This document shows positions 27,995-39,700 of a stretch of DNA of 64,000 nt, one piece after another. The notes beneath the pieces were generated by a model, which had not been told where the DNA came from, did not search any database, and saw nothing but the letters and a program-made list of their open reading frames with translations. The first letter of the stretch is position 1, and the number at the start of each line of letters is the position of its first letter. The translations under genes were made by a program, and so were the position numbers. Origin of the DNA: Saprospiraceae bacterium (GTDB taxonomy: Bacteria > Bacteroidota > Bacteroidia > Chitinophagales > Saprospiraceae); the NCBI GenBank assembly GCA_026986005.1, contig JALSPK010000172.1:16930-80929 (forward strand), given 5' to 3'.

Positions 27995-30900
27995 TTAATT
28001 TGAAACAACTATTTTTCTAAAGGAAGTATTATTATTTGACTTTATCATTACTATATATACTCCATTTTGTAACATTGAAATATCTAATTCCATTTTTTGA
28101 GATAGGAACAACTTCCTTTTTAATCTTATACCGGAGATATTGGTAAGAATTATTTCGCCGGCATTGATAGTCGTTTTACTAAAATCAAAATATAGAATAC
28201 CTCTGACTGGATTTGGATAGATTTTAATGTGTTGAGCATTGGTATCAATAGCATAAATTCCTGTAGACTCCAAGCAGATAGTCGTATCCTTTGTACATCC
28301 TAATTCATCCGTTACTACGAGAGTATAACATCCTTTTTTAAGTTCATCAATATCTTTTGAGTTAGAGTTGAAACCATCAGGACCGGTCCAAGAATATGTG
28401 TGGCTATTATCATTAGTATGCAAAATAATTGTACCTCCAGCATTTCCATTTGGGTTGACTATTGAATCAACTATAATTACTATTTCCTGAGCTTGTGTAA
28501 TATTGTAAGATTTAATAACAGTACATTTAGATATTTTATCTGTTATTGTAACAACATATGAGCCTTCACAAAGATTCTCAAGTTCATTTAGAGTAGATCC
28601 ATTACTCCAACTATATGAAATAGATCCTGTACTATTTGTGACTCCCATTATGTTAATTACTCCATCACATTCACCAAAACAAGAAGCATTTTTAATCGTA
28701 TCTTCGATTACTAAATCAGGGCATATAAATTTTTCTATCGCAATAGTGTCCGCTATTGAACACCCATTAATATCTGTTATAACCACATCGTATTGTCCCG
28801 GCGAAAGATTATTTATTCCTGCTGTAGTCATCCCGTTACTCCATAAATATTGGTATGGTGCAGTTCCTCCTGTCGGACTTGCAGTTGCTGTACCATCATT
28901 GCATCCAAGACAAGATTCATCTGTTTTTGTTACAGATTCATCCAATAGTTGAGGTTGAACAACAACATAAGTTTTTATTGTAATACAATTTGTTTCGTTA
29001 TCAGTAACTGTTACCGAATATGAACCGGCGCATAGTTGTGATATCCCATTCTCATTTGATCCTGTACTCCATAAATAGGTCACATTACCTGAAGAATTAG
29101 ATATTCCGTCTATTGAAATTATCCCATCACAATTTCCATAACAAGAAATATTTTGAAGACTATCATCAAAAACCATTTCTTCACATCCATATTTACCAAC
29201 AGAAACTGTTTGGGTAGAAGAACATTCGTTTACATCCCCTACTGTTACAGTGTAATTACCGGGAGCAAGGCCTGTTATACTTTGTGTTGTAGCATTATTA
29301 CTCCAAGTATACCAATACGGTGGTGTCCCACCGGTAGGATTTGCAGTTGCCGTACCGTCATTGCATCCATTACATGTCTCAGAAGTTGAACCTGCATTTG
29401 GAACAATTTGAGAAAACTCATTAATAGTATAGCTTTTAGTTACAGTACAGTTATTTGCATCTGTTACTGTTACAGAATATTCACCTGAACATAAATCACT
29501 AATACCGCTAGTGGTAGCTTCATTACTCCATAAATAAGTGTAAGGCTCAACACCATTTGTGACCTCTAATACCTGAATGTTACCGCTACAAATACCAAAA
29601 CAAGTATTAATCTTGCTATCTACTAAAGTCAAGCTAGGACAATCGAAAGCTACTACAGTAATTGTTTGTTCTGCAAAACATTCATTTTCATCATAAACTG
29701 TGACTGTATATTCTCCCGGTTCTAAATTTGCAATTGACTGTGATGTTGCGCCTGTATTCCACAAATATGTGTATGTTCCCGTTCCTCCTGAAGGGTTTGC
29801 TGCTGCCGAACCGTCGTTGCATCCTGAACAAGATTCATTATTTGACGTCACATTTGGAGAGATAGCATCAGGTTGGGTTATTGTAATTGTATTGGAAATA
29901 ACCGAACAATTATTTGCATCTGTAACAGTAACAGTATAAGCTCCTGCAACTAGATTAACTGCTGTTTGAGAAGTTTGACCATTGCTCCAAGCATATACAA
30001 ATGGTGGTACTCCGTTAACCACGTTTGTAATTGTTATTTCTCCATCAGATGAACCAAAACAACTATCATCTGTCTTTGTTGATTCTATTGATAAATCAGG
30101 ACAACCAAACTGATTTACAGTTACTGTTTCTTCAGAAGTACATTCATTTAGGTCACCAACAGTTACTGTATAATCACCCGGAGCCAAACCTGTAATAGTT
30201 TGAGTAGTTTCTCCATTGCTCCATTCATACCAATAATCGGGATTTCCTCCGGTTGGGTTTGCTGTTGCCGAACCATTATTGCAGCCGTTACACGATTCAT
30301 CAGAAGCTTCTGCATTAGGAACAATCTGAGGTAATTCATCAACAATAAAATCTTTATCTACTACGCAATTATTTGCATCTGTGACTGTTACTGAATAATC
30401 TCCAGTACACAAGTTGTCGATAGATGAGGTTGTCGCTCCATTGCTCCATTCATATGTATACGGCATTTCCCCGTTTGTTACACTTTCTACTGAAAGATAG
30501 CCGGTACAAGTACCAAAACACGGATCTTGTTGAAAGTTAACAATTGTTAATGTCGGACATTCGAATGCTGCTACAGTTACAGTTTCTTCAGAAGTACATT
30601 CATTTAGGTCACCAACAGTTACTGTATAATCACCCGGAGCCAAACCTGTAATAGTTTGAGTAGTTTCTCCATTGCTCCATTCATACCAATAATCGGGATT
30701 TCCTCCGGTTGGGTTTGCTGTTGCCGAACCATTATTGCAGCCGTTGCATGATTCATCAGAAGCTTCTGCATTAGGAACAATCTGAGGTAATTCACTTAAA
30801 TTATATGTTTTTTCGACGGTACAACTGTTAGCGTCAGTAACAATTACCGTATAACTATCTGCACACAAATCAGAGATACTGCTGGTGGTTTCACCATTAC

Positions 30901-31594
30901 TCCATGCATAAGAGAAGGGAGCTTCTCCATTTGTCACATCATCAATGGAGATGATTCCATTGCAAACGCCAAAGCACGGTTCAATATAAGTATCTACAAT
31001 AGTCAAATCCGGACATTCAAATGCTGCTACTGTTACTGTTTGAGTCTCTGAACACTCCACTTGGTCACCAACAGTCACGGTATAATCACCCGGAGCTAAA
31101 TTAACAATTGTTTGAACAAACTCTCCATTGCTCCATTCATACCAATATCCGGATTCTCCTCCTGTTGGGTTTGTAGTTGCAGTTCCGTCATTGCAAGATG
31201 GACAAGTCTCATCAGTAGCAGATGCATTAGGGATAATTTGGCTGTATCCTACAAGACTATAATCCTTATCAACAGTACAGTCATTAGCATCGGTGACAGT
31301 AACAGAGTAACTCCCTTCACAAAGATTTTCTATCCATTGCGTAGTTTCCCCGTTACTCCAAAGATACGTATAGGGAGGAACACCATTAGTAACTTCATCA
31401 ACAGATATATATCCATTGCACATATCATAACAAGGTTTATTATTAGAATCAACAATTGTAAGTTGAGGGCAATCAAAACTTACTTTATCAATAGGTCTTT
31501 TTTCAGTATGATGAGTACCTGCAATAGATTCAGAGAGACCAATTGCTAAAAACAAGGTTATCAACATCAATTTTAAAGTATTATAATTTTTCAT
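27995..31594 (-). CDS. SprB-repeat T9SS surface protein (14 modules)
   Basis: A 1,199-residue secreted protein (signal to about residue 26). Seven pairs of alternating SprB-type modules of about 75-85 residues follow. Module A reads CFGxCNGxISV..VTNG..PYTYxWSNG..LCxGSYSVTVTDAN.CTV and module B reads SCNGCNDGTATANPTGG..YWYEWSNG..GLAPGDYTVTVGD.NEC; the seventh B is divergent. Each module has paired cysteines likely to form disulfides. The last 75 residues (IKIYPNPVRGILYF..) are a T9SS sorting domain. SprB-type repeats occur in the gliding adhesin SprB, so an adhesin role is likely (inference). The gene is 56 bases downstream of the FN3 gene and ends at a shared terminator. Confidence 0.88.
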   Translation of the reverse strand: MKNYNTLKLMLITLFLAIGLSESIAGTHHTEKRPIDKVSFDCPQLTIVDSNNKPCYDMCNGYISVDEVTNGVPPYTYLWSNGETTQWIENLCEGSYSVTVTDANDCTVDKDYSLVGYSQIIPNASATDETCPSCNDGTATTNPTGGESGYWYEWSNGEFVQTIVNLAPGDYTVTVGDQVECSETQTVTVAAFECPDLTIVDTYIEPCFGVCNGIISIDDVTNGEAPFSYAWSNGETTSSISDLCADSYTVIVTDANSCTVEKTYNLSELPQIVPNAEASDESCNGCNNGSATANPTGGNPDYWYEWSNGETTQTITGLAPGDYTVTVGDLNECTSEETVTVAAFECPTLTIVNFQQDPCFGTCTGYLSVESVTNGEMPYTYEWSNGATTSSIDNLCTGDYSVTVTDANNCVVDKDFIVDELPQIVPNAEASDESCNGCNNGSATANPTGGNPDYWYEWSNGETTQTITGLAPGDYTVTVGDLNECTSEETVTVNQFGCPDLSIESTKTDDSCFGSSDGEITITNVVNGVPPFVYAWSNGQTSQTAVNLVAGAYTVTVTDANNCSVISNTITITQPDAISPNVTSNNESCSGCNDGSAAANPSGGTGTYTYLWNTGATSQSIANLEPGEYTVTVYDENECFAEQTITVVAFDCPSLTLVDSKINTCFGICSGNIQVLEVTNGVEPYTYLWSNEATTSGISDLCSGEYSVTVTDANNCTVTKSYTINEFSQIVPNAGSTSETCNGCNDGTATANPTGGTPPYWYTWSNNATTQSITGLAPGNYTVTVGDVNECSSTQTVSVGKYGCEEMVFDDSLQNISCYGNCDGIISIDGISNSSGNVTYLWSTGSNENGISQLCAGSYSVTVTDNETNCITIKTYVVVQPQLLDESVTKTDESCLGCNDGTATASPTGGTAPYQYLWSNGMTTAGINNLSPGQYDVVITDINGCSIADTIAIEKFICPDLVIEDTIKNASCFGECDGVINIMGVTNSTGSISYSWSNGSTLNELENLCEGSYVVTITDKISKCTVIKSYNITQAQEIVIIVDSIVNPNGNAGGTIILHTNDNSHTYSWTGPDGFNSNSKDIDELKKGCYTLVVTDELGCTKDTTICLESTGIYAIDTNAQHIKIYPNPVRGILYFDFSKTTINAGEIILTNISGIRLKRKLFLSQKMELDISMLQNGVYIVMIKSNNNTSFRKIVVSN
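30126..30338. repeat. Near-identical 213-bp duplication within the SprB gene (copy 1; copy 2 at 30582-30794)
   Basis: By eye the two stretches, 456 bp apart, differ at only two positions (CCGTTACACG versus CCGTTGCATG). The offset equals 152 codons, one A+B module pair. Other modules in the gene are much more diverged. Confidence 0.85.
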
Positions 31595-31650
31595 AATTTA
31601 TTTTTTTGTGTTAAATAGGAAATTTTAAAAATAGATTGCGAGAAGTATTG

Positions 31651-33765
31651 TTATTCTTTTATATTTATTAAATTGACTTTAGCAATAGGGCTAAAACCGC
31701 TTTCTTTTTTGTTTTTATCTTTTACTTGAATCACATATTCATAAGTATTACCTGTACGTATATCAGTATCAATCACTTCATTTAATGATAGATCTACCTG
31801 TTTTACAAATTCAAAACTTCCTTTACCTATTGCTTTAAAAAGCATAGCTGAAAAATCCCCTTGTTTTGCGTAATTCCAACTGATTTTGATGGTATTGCTT
31901 TCTTTGTTATATTTAGCATAAATATCTTTTACAGGTATCAGATCTTTAAAATCAATGGCTGTTAGTTGGATTGTGAAACTTAATTCTGAGAATAACCCAT
32001 CATCATCTTGCGCTAAAATCTTATACTCATATTCCTTGTTGGGTATAGTTCCGTCATCTATGTACGCATTTTTATTTTCTCTATAAATCAAATCCCATCT
32101 TTCAGTCTCAACCTCTCTTCTATACAGGTAATGCATCACGACGTCATGCGAAGTACTCATTGCCCATTTCAATTTAATTCCTTTTTCTGTTACTTTGTAG
32201 TCAATAAATACCGGAGATTCCGGTGCTACGATATCAGGTTTTTTTAATTTTATGGTTTTAGAAAAACCAGAAGTATTACCAACCATATCGACAGCTACAA
32301 CTTTATAATAAATATCTTCTGTCAATACATTCAATGGTATAGAATCGGTAAAAACAGTATCCCTGATAGGAATGTTATTTACATTCATGTACACGTGGTC
32401 GTCTTGGTTAGCAAAGAATAATTTGTATCCCGAAATATCTTTTTCACTACCTAGATTCCATTTAATATTTACTACACCATTTGAATCAATTGTACCTGAT
32501 AGCCCTTGTGGTGGAGCTGGAGGAATACTATCTATTATAGAGCCGTATTCCGGAAATGCTACATTTGCATTCCCTGCAGTATCAACAGCATATACTAAGT
32601 ACCAGTTATTGATTGTTTCATCATAACTTGTATCTATAAATGACCTTGTATCCTTAGATAAAAAATCATTTGTTAAGGCTACCTCCTCTCCGCGTATTCC
32701 TTCGCTTCTCGATATGAGGAATCCTTTGATATCATCGGAGGTATCATAATATTGCCATGATATTAACATTTTTTGTTTTCCTATTTCTTCAGCTTTTATA
32801 TTTTGTGGAGCATCTGGCGGGGTTCTGTCTCTACCCATTGCCGTTATCACTTTAGATGGACTACTATACTCCGCAAAAGTATTGATTCCTACGATACGAT
32901 ATTGGTGTTTAATATAATTTTTACCAACAGAGTCTATATATGTGTTAAACTCTTCTGATACATTATTATCTTCAGTTTTACTATCTATGAAAGGACTTTC
33001 ATTCAATCTATAAAAACTCTGACCCCCATTGTCCGATTTTTCAATAAAGTATCCTGAAAAATATTCATTAAAACCTCTTTTCCATAAAATTTCTATTGCA
33101 TTTTCTGATTCTTTGAAAGTACTTATCTCAAGGGGTATTGCAATTTCTTTATTTATTGGTTTTATATAAAATACTGCTGTATCAATCGGATAATCAATAG
33201 AACCGGCAAGACTACTCAATCTGTAAATATATGTTTTGCCGATATCAATATTGCTATCTTCATATCTCAACCCGGAAGCTAACGCGGCATTTGCTGAATA
33301 ATCAGCAGACAAAAGACACATACCGTACAGATTTTCTAACTCATTTGATTTTTCCCAGAAACTAGCATCGATATTTTTTGGATCTGATTTATTTCTCTTT
33401 CCCCAAATGGTTTGTGCAGCAATAGCAGCATACCTATCTCCTGACTCTTTGTTTGCTATCGTCTCCCAATCTGCCAATGGCCATGGCTTAATAGCTGCAC
33501 TTGTCATATTTTTAAATCCATTTTCAAAAAAATCCGTGCTATCGGTAAATTCAAGCCTCTCCAGCTTATAACCCTGAGTATTTGACATATGCCATGTGCC
33601 TGCGTCTCCTGGAGCCCATCTTAAAATGATTTTTTCACCATCGTATTTACCTGTCAAAAAAAGTTTATTTACAATTGTATCTTGAGCAAAAGAAGAACTT
33701 ATGCCAAGCAATAAAACAAAATATAATAATATAGCTTTTTTCATTTTTTTCATTTTTTTCAACAT
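31651..33765 (-). CDS. Secreted fibronectin type III protein
   Basis: A 704-residue protein with a signal peptide (MKKAILLYFVLLLGISSSFAQ core; three nearby Met codons make the exact start uncertain). Beta-rich FN3-like domains follow from about residue 210 to 700, recognised by repeats such as PPDAPQNIKAEE..KMLISWQYY, PPAPPQGLSGT..VNIKWNL and APESPVFIDYKV..IKLKWAM. No sorting domain and no catalytic motif are seen. The N-terminal 200 residues (LTGKYDGEKIILRWAPGDAGTW..) are not assigned. It lies 31 bases after the giant gene; FN3 proteins are often encoded beside TANFOR-like giants in this phylum (from memory), so they may act together. Confidence 0.75.
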   Translation of the reverse strand: MLKKMKKMKKAILLYFVLLLGISSSFAQDTIVNKLFLTGKYDGEKIILRWAPGDAGTWHMSNTQGYKLERLEFTDSTDFFENGFKNMTSAAIKPWPLADWETIANKESGDRYAAIAAQTIWGKRNKSDPKNIDASFWEKSNELENLYGMCLLSADYSANAALASGLRYEDSNIDIGKTYIYRLSSLAGSIDYPIDTAVFYIKPINKEIAIPLEISTFKESENAIEILWKRGFNEYFSGYFIEKSDNGGQSFYRLNESPFIDSKTEDNNVSEEFNTYIDSVGKNYIKHQYRIVGINTFAEYSSPSKVITAMGRDRTPPDAPQNIKAEEIGKQKMLISWQYYDTSDDIKGFLISRSEGIRGEEVALTNDFLSKDTRSFIDTSYDETINNWYLVYAVDTAGNANVAFPEYGSIIDSIPPAPPQGLSGTIDSNGVVNIKWNLGSEKDISGYKLFFANQDDHVYMNVNNIPIRDTVFTDSIPLNVLTEDIYYKVVAVDMVGNTSGFSKTIKLKKPDIVAPESPVFIDYKVTEKGIKLKWAMSTSHDVVMHYLYRREVETERWDLIYRENKNAYIDDGTIPNKEYEYKILAQDDDGLFSELSFTIQLTAIDFKDLIPVKDIYAKYNKESNTIKISWNYAKQGDFSAMLFKAIGKGSFEFVKQVDLSLNEVIDTDIRTGNTYEYVIQVKDKNKKESGFSPIAKVNLINIKE

Positions 33766-33796
33766 TTCTAAATATTAATAATTATTGCTTTTAGTG

Positions 33797-36700
33797 CTAT
33801 GGATTAGATTTGAACTTAACACGGATATTAGTACCTTTTTTTAGGTTAGATTTGACTTTTTTCCCGGTTTTATACATTTTATATGATTTTTTGACCGGGT
33901 ATTGATATTGAATTATAAAAGAACTTTCCTTTGTGTTTTGCATTTCATTCTGATCCAAACCCAAAAAATGAGGGACGTATGATTTAAATCTTGATTTATC
34001 TTTTATAAATTTTCCTATTGTTATCATACTCAATTCCATTTTCTCACTTATCATGTACTTATTATATGTTGTAGCCCAAGCATCATAATCTATTAGATAC
34101 GGACTCAAATTAGTTCTCCTTATATTTTTATAGTACGACAACCACCAATGATTCCTTTTTATATGATATTTAGTATAATAATTGTTGACTTTAGTCTCAG
34201 TAGTAAATGCAATATGCTTGGACATAACTTTAGATATGAAATTTTGTCCTTCTTTTAAGTACACCATACCAAACAATTTGGCAGCATACCTAATTGATAA
34301 GGTGTTATTAGGAACAAATCCACCCATTGTTACATTAGTATCACTTCCACCGGATAGAACACCTCCCAATATACCACCTGAAGTTCCGTTATTATTTCCA
34401 TTGATATTTCCTACAAAACCATCATTTTTAGGTTTTGGGTTATTATTGAGAGACAATTCAGTTTTATCAATTGGATTGGAGTATTGAGTTTCTTCTGACA
34501 GAATATGAATAAAATTTCTCATTTTTAGATCTCGCATCATACCAAAACCATAAATTCTTTTATATTTCAAATAATCAGTAATCTTTTTTACTGGAAATCT
34601 AACATGCAAATTAACTCTGTCCTTTATATAATCATTGACCGGATATTTTTTATCATAATATGTGTGCTCGAATATATCATCGTTTAAATAAACAGTTACT
34701 AAAGGATCAACTTTGTATTCATTTTTAATATAACCTTTTACATCAAATTGATCCAATGCTTCATCTAAATTTGCGTTTAAATCATAAATAGCATTTTTAG
34801 TAAAGAATGTTTTAGATTTTTTATTCCAATTTTTTCCTGCAATTTTTTGTTTGAATGTATTATATTTACTTGTTTTAAAATAAAATTGATATATAATTCT
34901 TTCTCCGGTTTTTTTGCTTGTTCCCGGCAATTCTCTATGCTTAATCTCTTTGGATACCATTGTGCTTTTTGATCCTTTCAATAAGCTCACACTTGTTTCT
35001 TTTACCGGTATAAGAGGTTTGTTGCCATCGTCAACTGTCAAATTATTCAAATCTGAATTATTACTTTCCTCTCCGAGAAGCACGAACTTAATTGGTTGTT
35101 TTTCGATTATTTGCATAGAATAAAACTTATCATTCTCTAATTTTGAGATATCAAAATTTACTATTCTATGATAATCCTCGAAAGATATTTCTGTTTCAAA
35201 AGAATAGTCGCTGCCATCTACTCTTGTGAATCTTGCTACAAATATATTTTCGTTATTAAAAAGTCCCGGCACTCCTTTCTTTTGGACAATGTACCCCGTG
35301 TTATTATCAGTTTCTCCTTTTAAAAATGACCTCTGATATTCAAATGGATATGTGTACAGCACATTTTTATCTACAATGACATTAGGAGCTTTATCTGTTT
35401 CAAAAGTATAATTCCTTTTCTCATTCCATGCAGTACCGTTTTTGTCTTTAATAGCAATCCACATACCATTAGTTAATTTTTCTTTAGCCCTAATTTCTAT
35501 TTCTTGCTTAAATTTGCTTTTACCACTCAACATAACTTTAGGACTCAAGGTTGCCAATACATGTTTGCTATCAAAGAAAATATCTTCGGTAGGTACTGTT
35601 TTTCCATCATTGTCCTCTAATGTCCATTTATAAATATAAGGCACTATTATTTTAATTTTACCTTCTTCTACCGGTATCTTCATTGTTTTATTTACAGGTA
35701 GAGCAAATGCGGCTGTGCATTCAGAAAACGCATCTACTTTTTTATCTTTATCTCCGGGCTTTATACTTTGAATGAAATCCATTTGTGCTAACTGCCCAAA
35801 AGAACTCGAAACAACCGTACATTTATTACCTACATCAAATTGAAAATGATATTGCCCTTCGACCAATCCATTCAAAACATTATAGTGCAGATCGCCCTCT
35901 CCATAAGCCCAGTTTGGATTTGGAAATCCTCCTTTGAGAAGTACGGTAGCAGCACCCTTAAAAATAGAGACTTGTTTATCTATAAAAAACAGCTTTACAT
36001 GAAGTCCGAAATCTGCAGCCAACCCTGCGTATAACTGCCCTGTTGCGTACCAGAAATTGTCTCCCGGATGCAAACCACTTTCAAGACATGTTCTGTTTTC
36101 ATCTCTTGTGTAATTAATATCAAAACCAATTGCTGCATCTACATTGATATAAAATGGAACAGGTTCAGCATTAAAGTGCAAATTTGCAGCAGCTCCAAAT
36201 GCAAAGCCAACACCCAACCCTTTATACGGCTCTCTTTTCTTACCACTTGTTAATTCATCAACCTTTCCCCCTGACAAATCTTTTGTCTTCCCACTTGAGG
36301 AACCTTTCTTAGCTTTTTTAAGTATTTCAAGAAATGCCTTACTAGGTGGGGGTAATGTTCCCGGAACATCATGACCCGCCATTATATAACAGGAGAATGC
36401 TACATCAATTAAAGGCTTTTTGGTTTTCTTCTTTTTCTCTTTTTTCTTTTCCTTTTTCTTTTTGTCCTCTTTTTTATCGCCTTTTTTACTATCCCCCTTT
36501 TTTTTGTCTTTCTTCTTATCTTTTATTGCTGCAAAATCTACTTTCAGCACACCTCTTTTTGAAGGTGTTCCCATATTAAAGAACCAATATCCTTCTTCAT
36601 TAGGAGAGGAATTTTTCTTTTCTTCTTTTTTCTTTTCTTTCTTTTCTTTCTTTTTATCCACGCGGGAATAAAATGTTGCCATTACCATTTTCCCTTTACT

Positions 36701-39700
36701 ATCCATCCCTCCTTTTACTGCTCCAAGGTTTGCGGTAATGGAGAGTTTTGCATGTACAAAGGATTCATCTTTTCCTTTTCTACTTTCAATCGGGCTTATC
36801 CCTTTGTCAACATATTCCAAATCTAAATCGCCTATTATTTTAGAAGCTTTATCATTCATGCTTTTATTCATCATATGCAATTTTCCAATGAACATAAACT
36901 TTTTCATGCCCCAATCCTTAGTGAATTCTGCACTAATTTTGGTATCACAAACAAATGCTTTTCCTTGGTCAGTAGACCCTATTGTGCCCTCAAATTGTAA
37001 GCCCAAGCTTGTTCTGAAGTCTTCTGCATATTCATATTTACCCTTTTTAAATGTAGAAGTCATGTGGTAATATACACCACCACCAAGTTTATATAGTGAC
37101 ACTCCTGAAAAAATAGGAACTCCCTTACCAAGTCCAACTTTACCGTAAATCCTCCAATAGCTATACCACTTATCTGTGTTAAACTGTTTTGTTTTTTTAT
37201 AAAAAATTGTGCCAAATTCTCCATCCAATTCAACATTTATATTGGAAGGCAAACTCAATTTCATTCTGCCTTTAAACCCCTTTCTATTGTAATCTTTTTT
37301 GTTTGAATCTTTTTTTGTTTCGTCATAAAACACTAACATTCCTTGAAACTTAATAGAGCTTACTTGTGCTTTTATATCAATGGAATCCAGCTTAACTTTT
37401 ACGATTTTAAAATTTTTAATTTTAGCCAAACTTAGGTTATTTAACTCTAGCTGAGTAAGGATAGATAATTTGGTGACCACAGCAATACTATTTGCATTTT
37501 TTTTTGTCTTTGACATAAGGTTCAAACCAACATCGAAAGTCACTTTTGGATTATTTCCCTCTGATAGTTTAAAGTTTTTCAAGCTAAGAGGAAATCCCGC
37601 CATAAATTTTTGAGGGCTAGCCAATGAAAACTTAAAGTCTTTGCTTACTATTCCTTTTGTACTATTGTATCTAAGATTTTGAATTTTTATTCCCTTCATT
37701 TTCAATCCAACATTTGCCAATATTTCAATCCCTTTTTTGGCATCATCACTCAGAGAGTCCGTATTAATATTAGCTGCTGCATTGATATTGACATCAATAT
37801 AGCTCTTTTTCCCTATTGACATTTTGAATGTAGAAGATTGTTTTATATCCAATTTAGCAAATGCCAGAATGGGAATACTAATATTCTTTTGTGGATAAAG
37901 TGAAAAATCAAATGCAGTTTCATTCTTTGATTTACCCTTTTTACTATCAATAACGCCTCGATATTTAAGATAATCTCTTTTATCGGTAATTGCCAGTCCA
38001 ATCTTTCCTGATATTCCGGCTCTTACCAAATTATTTTGCAAGACATCTGCATAAAGTGAATCTATTGACAAGGCACAACCATCTACAGATTTTGTATCCT
38101 TCGTGATTTTTTCTTCCCATTTTATCAAATCGCGTACTAAAAATGATGCTGTAAACCCGGATTTGTCAATAATCATATTGTCTATTGATATTTTTGTGTT
38201 ACGGTTATTTTTATCTACATTTCCTATATACATTGGCAGCTTGACTTCCATTTTCTTCAACCAAAACCCTCTCCACATATTCCCTAGCCTTACGTCTTTA
38301 TTGCCCAGAGTGCTACTTTTATAGTTTTTTGGTAGATTTGCTAATAGCCCATCAGGATTGCTTTTATTGGAAAGGTCAATGTACGCATCCTTGACTTCAA
38401 ATGCATATCCTTTGAGCTTTTCAAAAGGCAATTGAAAACTTTCCATCGTAACCTTACCCATGATATTCATTCCGTTTTTTACCTTGATTGCTGCTTTAGC
38501 AATGACTCTTCCTTTATCATTTTCATCATCAGGAATAATGGTTTTTCGAGAAAACTTATACTCAAATGCCATATTTAGTTGCTTAAATCCGTGGCAATCC
38601 CATTGAACATACGTACTATTTTCTAAGTTATTTGCGTTGCTATCCCTGCTTTTTATTATTATTTCATCTGCGTCGGCATTATTGTCTTTGCTCAAAACAA
38701 AATTCAAATCAAAAGCTAACAATGCTTTGCCTTCCGTCCCAAGACCAGAGGGCGAAAAACTTATATCTTCTGTACTTAAAACCATATATTTGTCAAGATC
38801 AAAATCTAATCCGGGAATCTTAACATTTATCAGCCCGTTCATCACTGCATTCCTTGGTGTAAACGTCATTTCTGCAATAGAAATAACAAATGTATTACCA
38901 TCAAAAGTTTTATCTAAACCTACTGGTAACCCCGTTGTTTTACCCATTAATGAACGAACAAGTCTGTCTGATGATTTTGCAAGTACTTCAAGTTCATTGG
39001 CCAGTTCTAAAGATGTCTTCTTAAATAACTTTTTTGTTTTATTTAATCCTAGGACGGCTCCTTTTTTTGCAAATTGAATATACTTATTGTACTTAGTGAA
39101 GAATTGACTGTTTTTAGTGTTTTTTACAGCTTTTACTTCTCCGGCGAATATTTGATTAGCTTTATTCTTTTTTATGTTTTTAAATTCAACTTCCATTTTT
39201 AGCTTATTCAGAAATTTAATTACAATTTCGCCTTTACCACTAAAAACATTGTTTTTTGAACTTGTTATTTCTGTTACTTTTAGATTGAATAAACCTATTT
39301 TTAAGACTTGATTTTTTTTCAGATCTTTAGTTTCTTTTTTGTCCTTTATTTCCTCTGCAATGCTATTTGATATACAATCTCCTTCAGGTGACGAATCATC
39401 ATTGTTCTTTGCTCCAACATGAAACTTTTTTAATGAAGAAGCGTGATAAATATTGGACTCACTAACACTTGAAGCAGCAAGATCAGGATTAATCATCCAA
39501 ACAACTCTCCACCAATAGTCTCCTTTTTTAGTGATATTTATATCTGCTGTTATTTCTTTCCCCAGTTCATTTAATATCGAATTTCCATTATAAGAATGAG
39601 AAGTTTTATCATAATAATCATCAGGATCAATATCAATTTTACCGTCTTTTGAAGCTATTCGTTTTTGATAGTCTATTTTATTTGTTGAAAAAACTTGAAT

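Noticed and set aside
28638..31549. Several open frames antisense to the SprB-repeat gene
   Set aside because: They recur with the same period as the SprB modules, which is what antisense reading of a repeated gene produces.
36346..36671. Plus-strand Phe/Ser-rich open frames opposite the giant gene
   Set aside because: They are the reverse complement of the Lys/Glu-rich coding runs of the giant protein. Poly-Lys codons read backwards as Phe/Leu, so they are not genes.
38637..39077. 146-codon plus-strand open frame within the giant gene
   Set aside because: The sequence is low-complexity and lacks a signal, motifs or an upstream promoter, and it overlaps coding sequence on the other strand.
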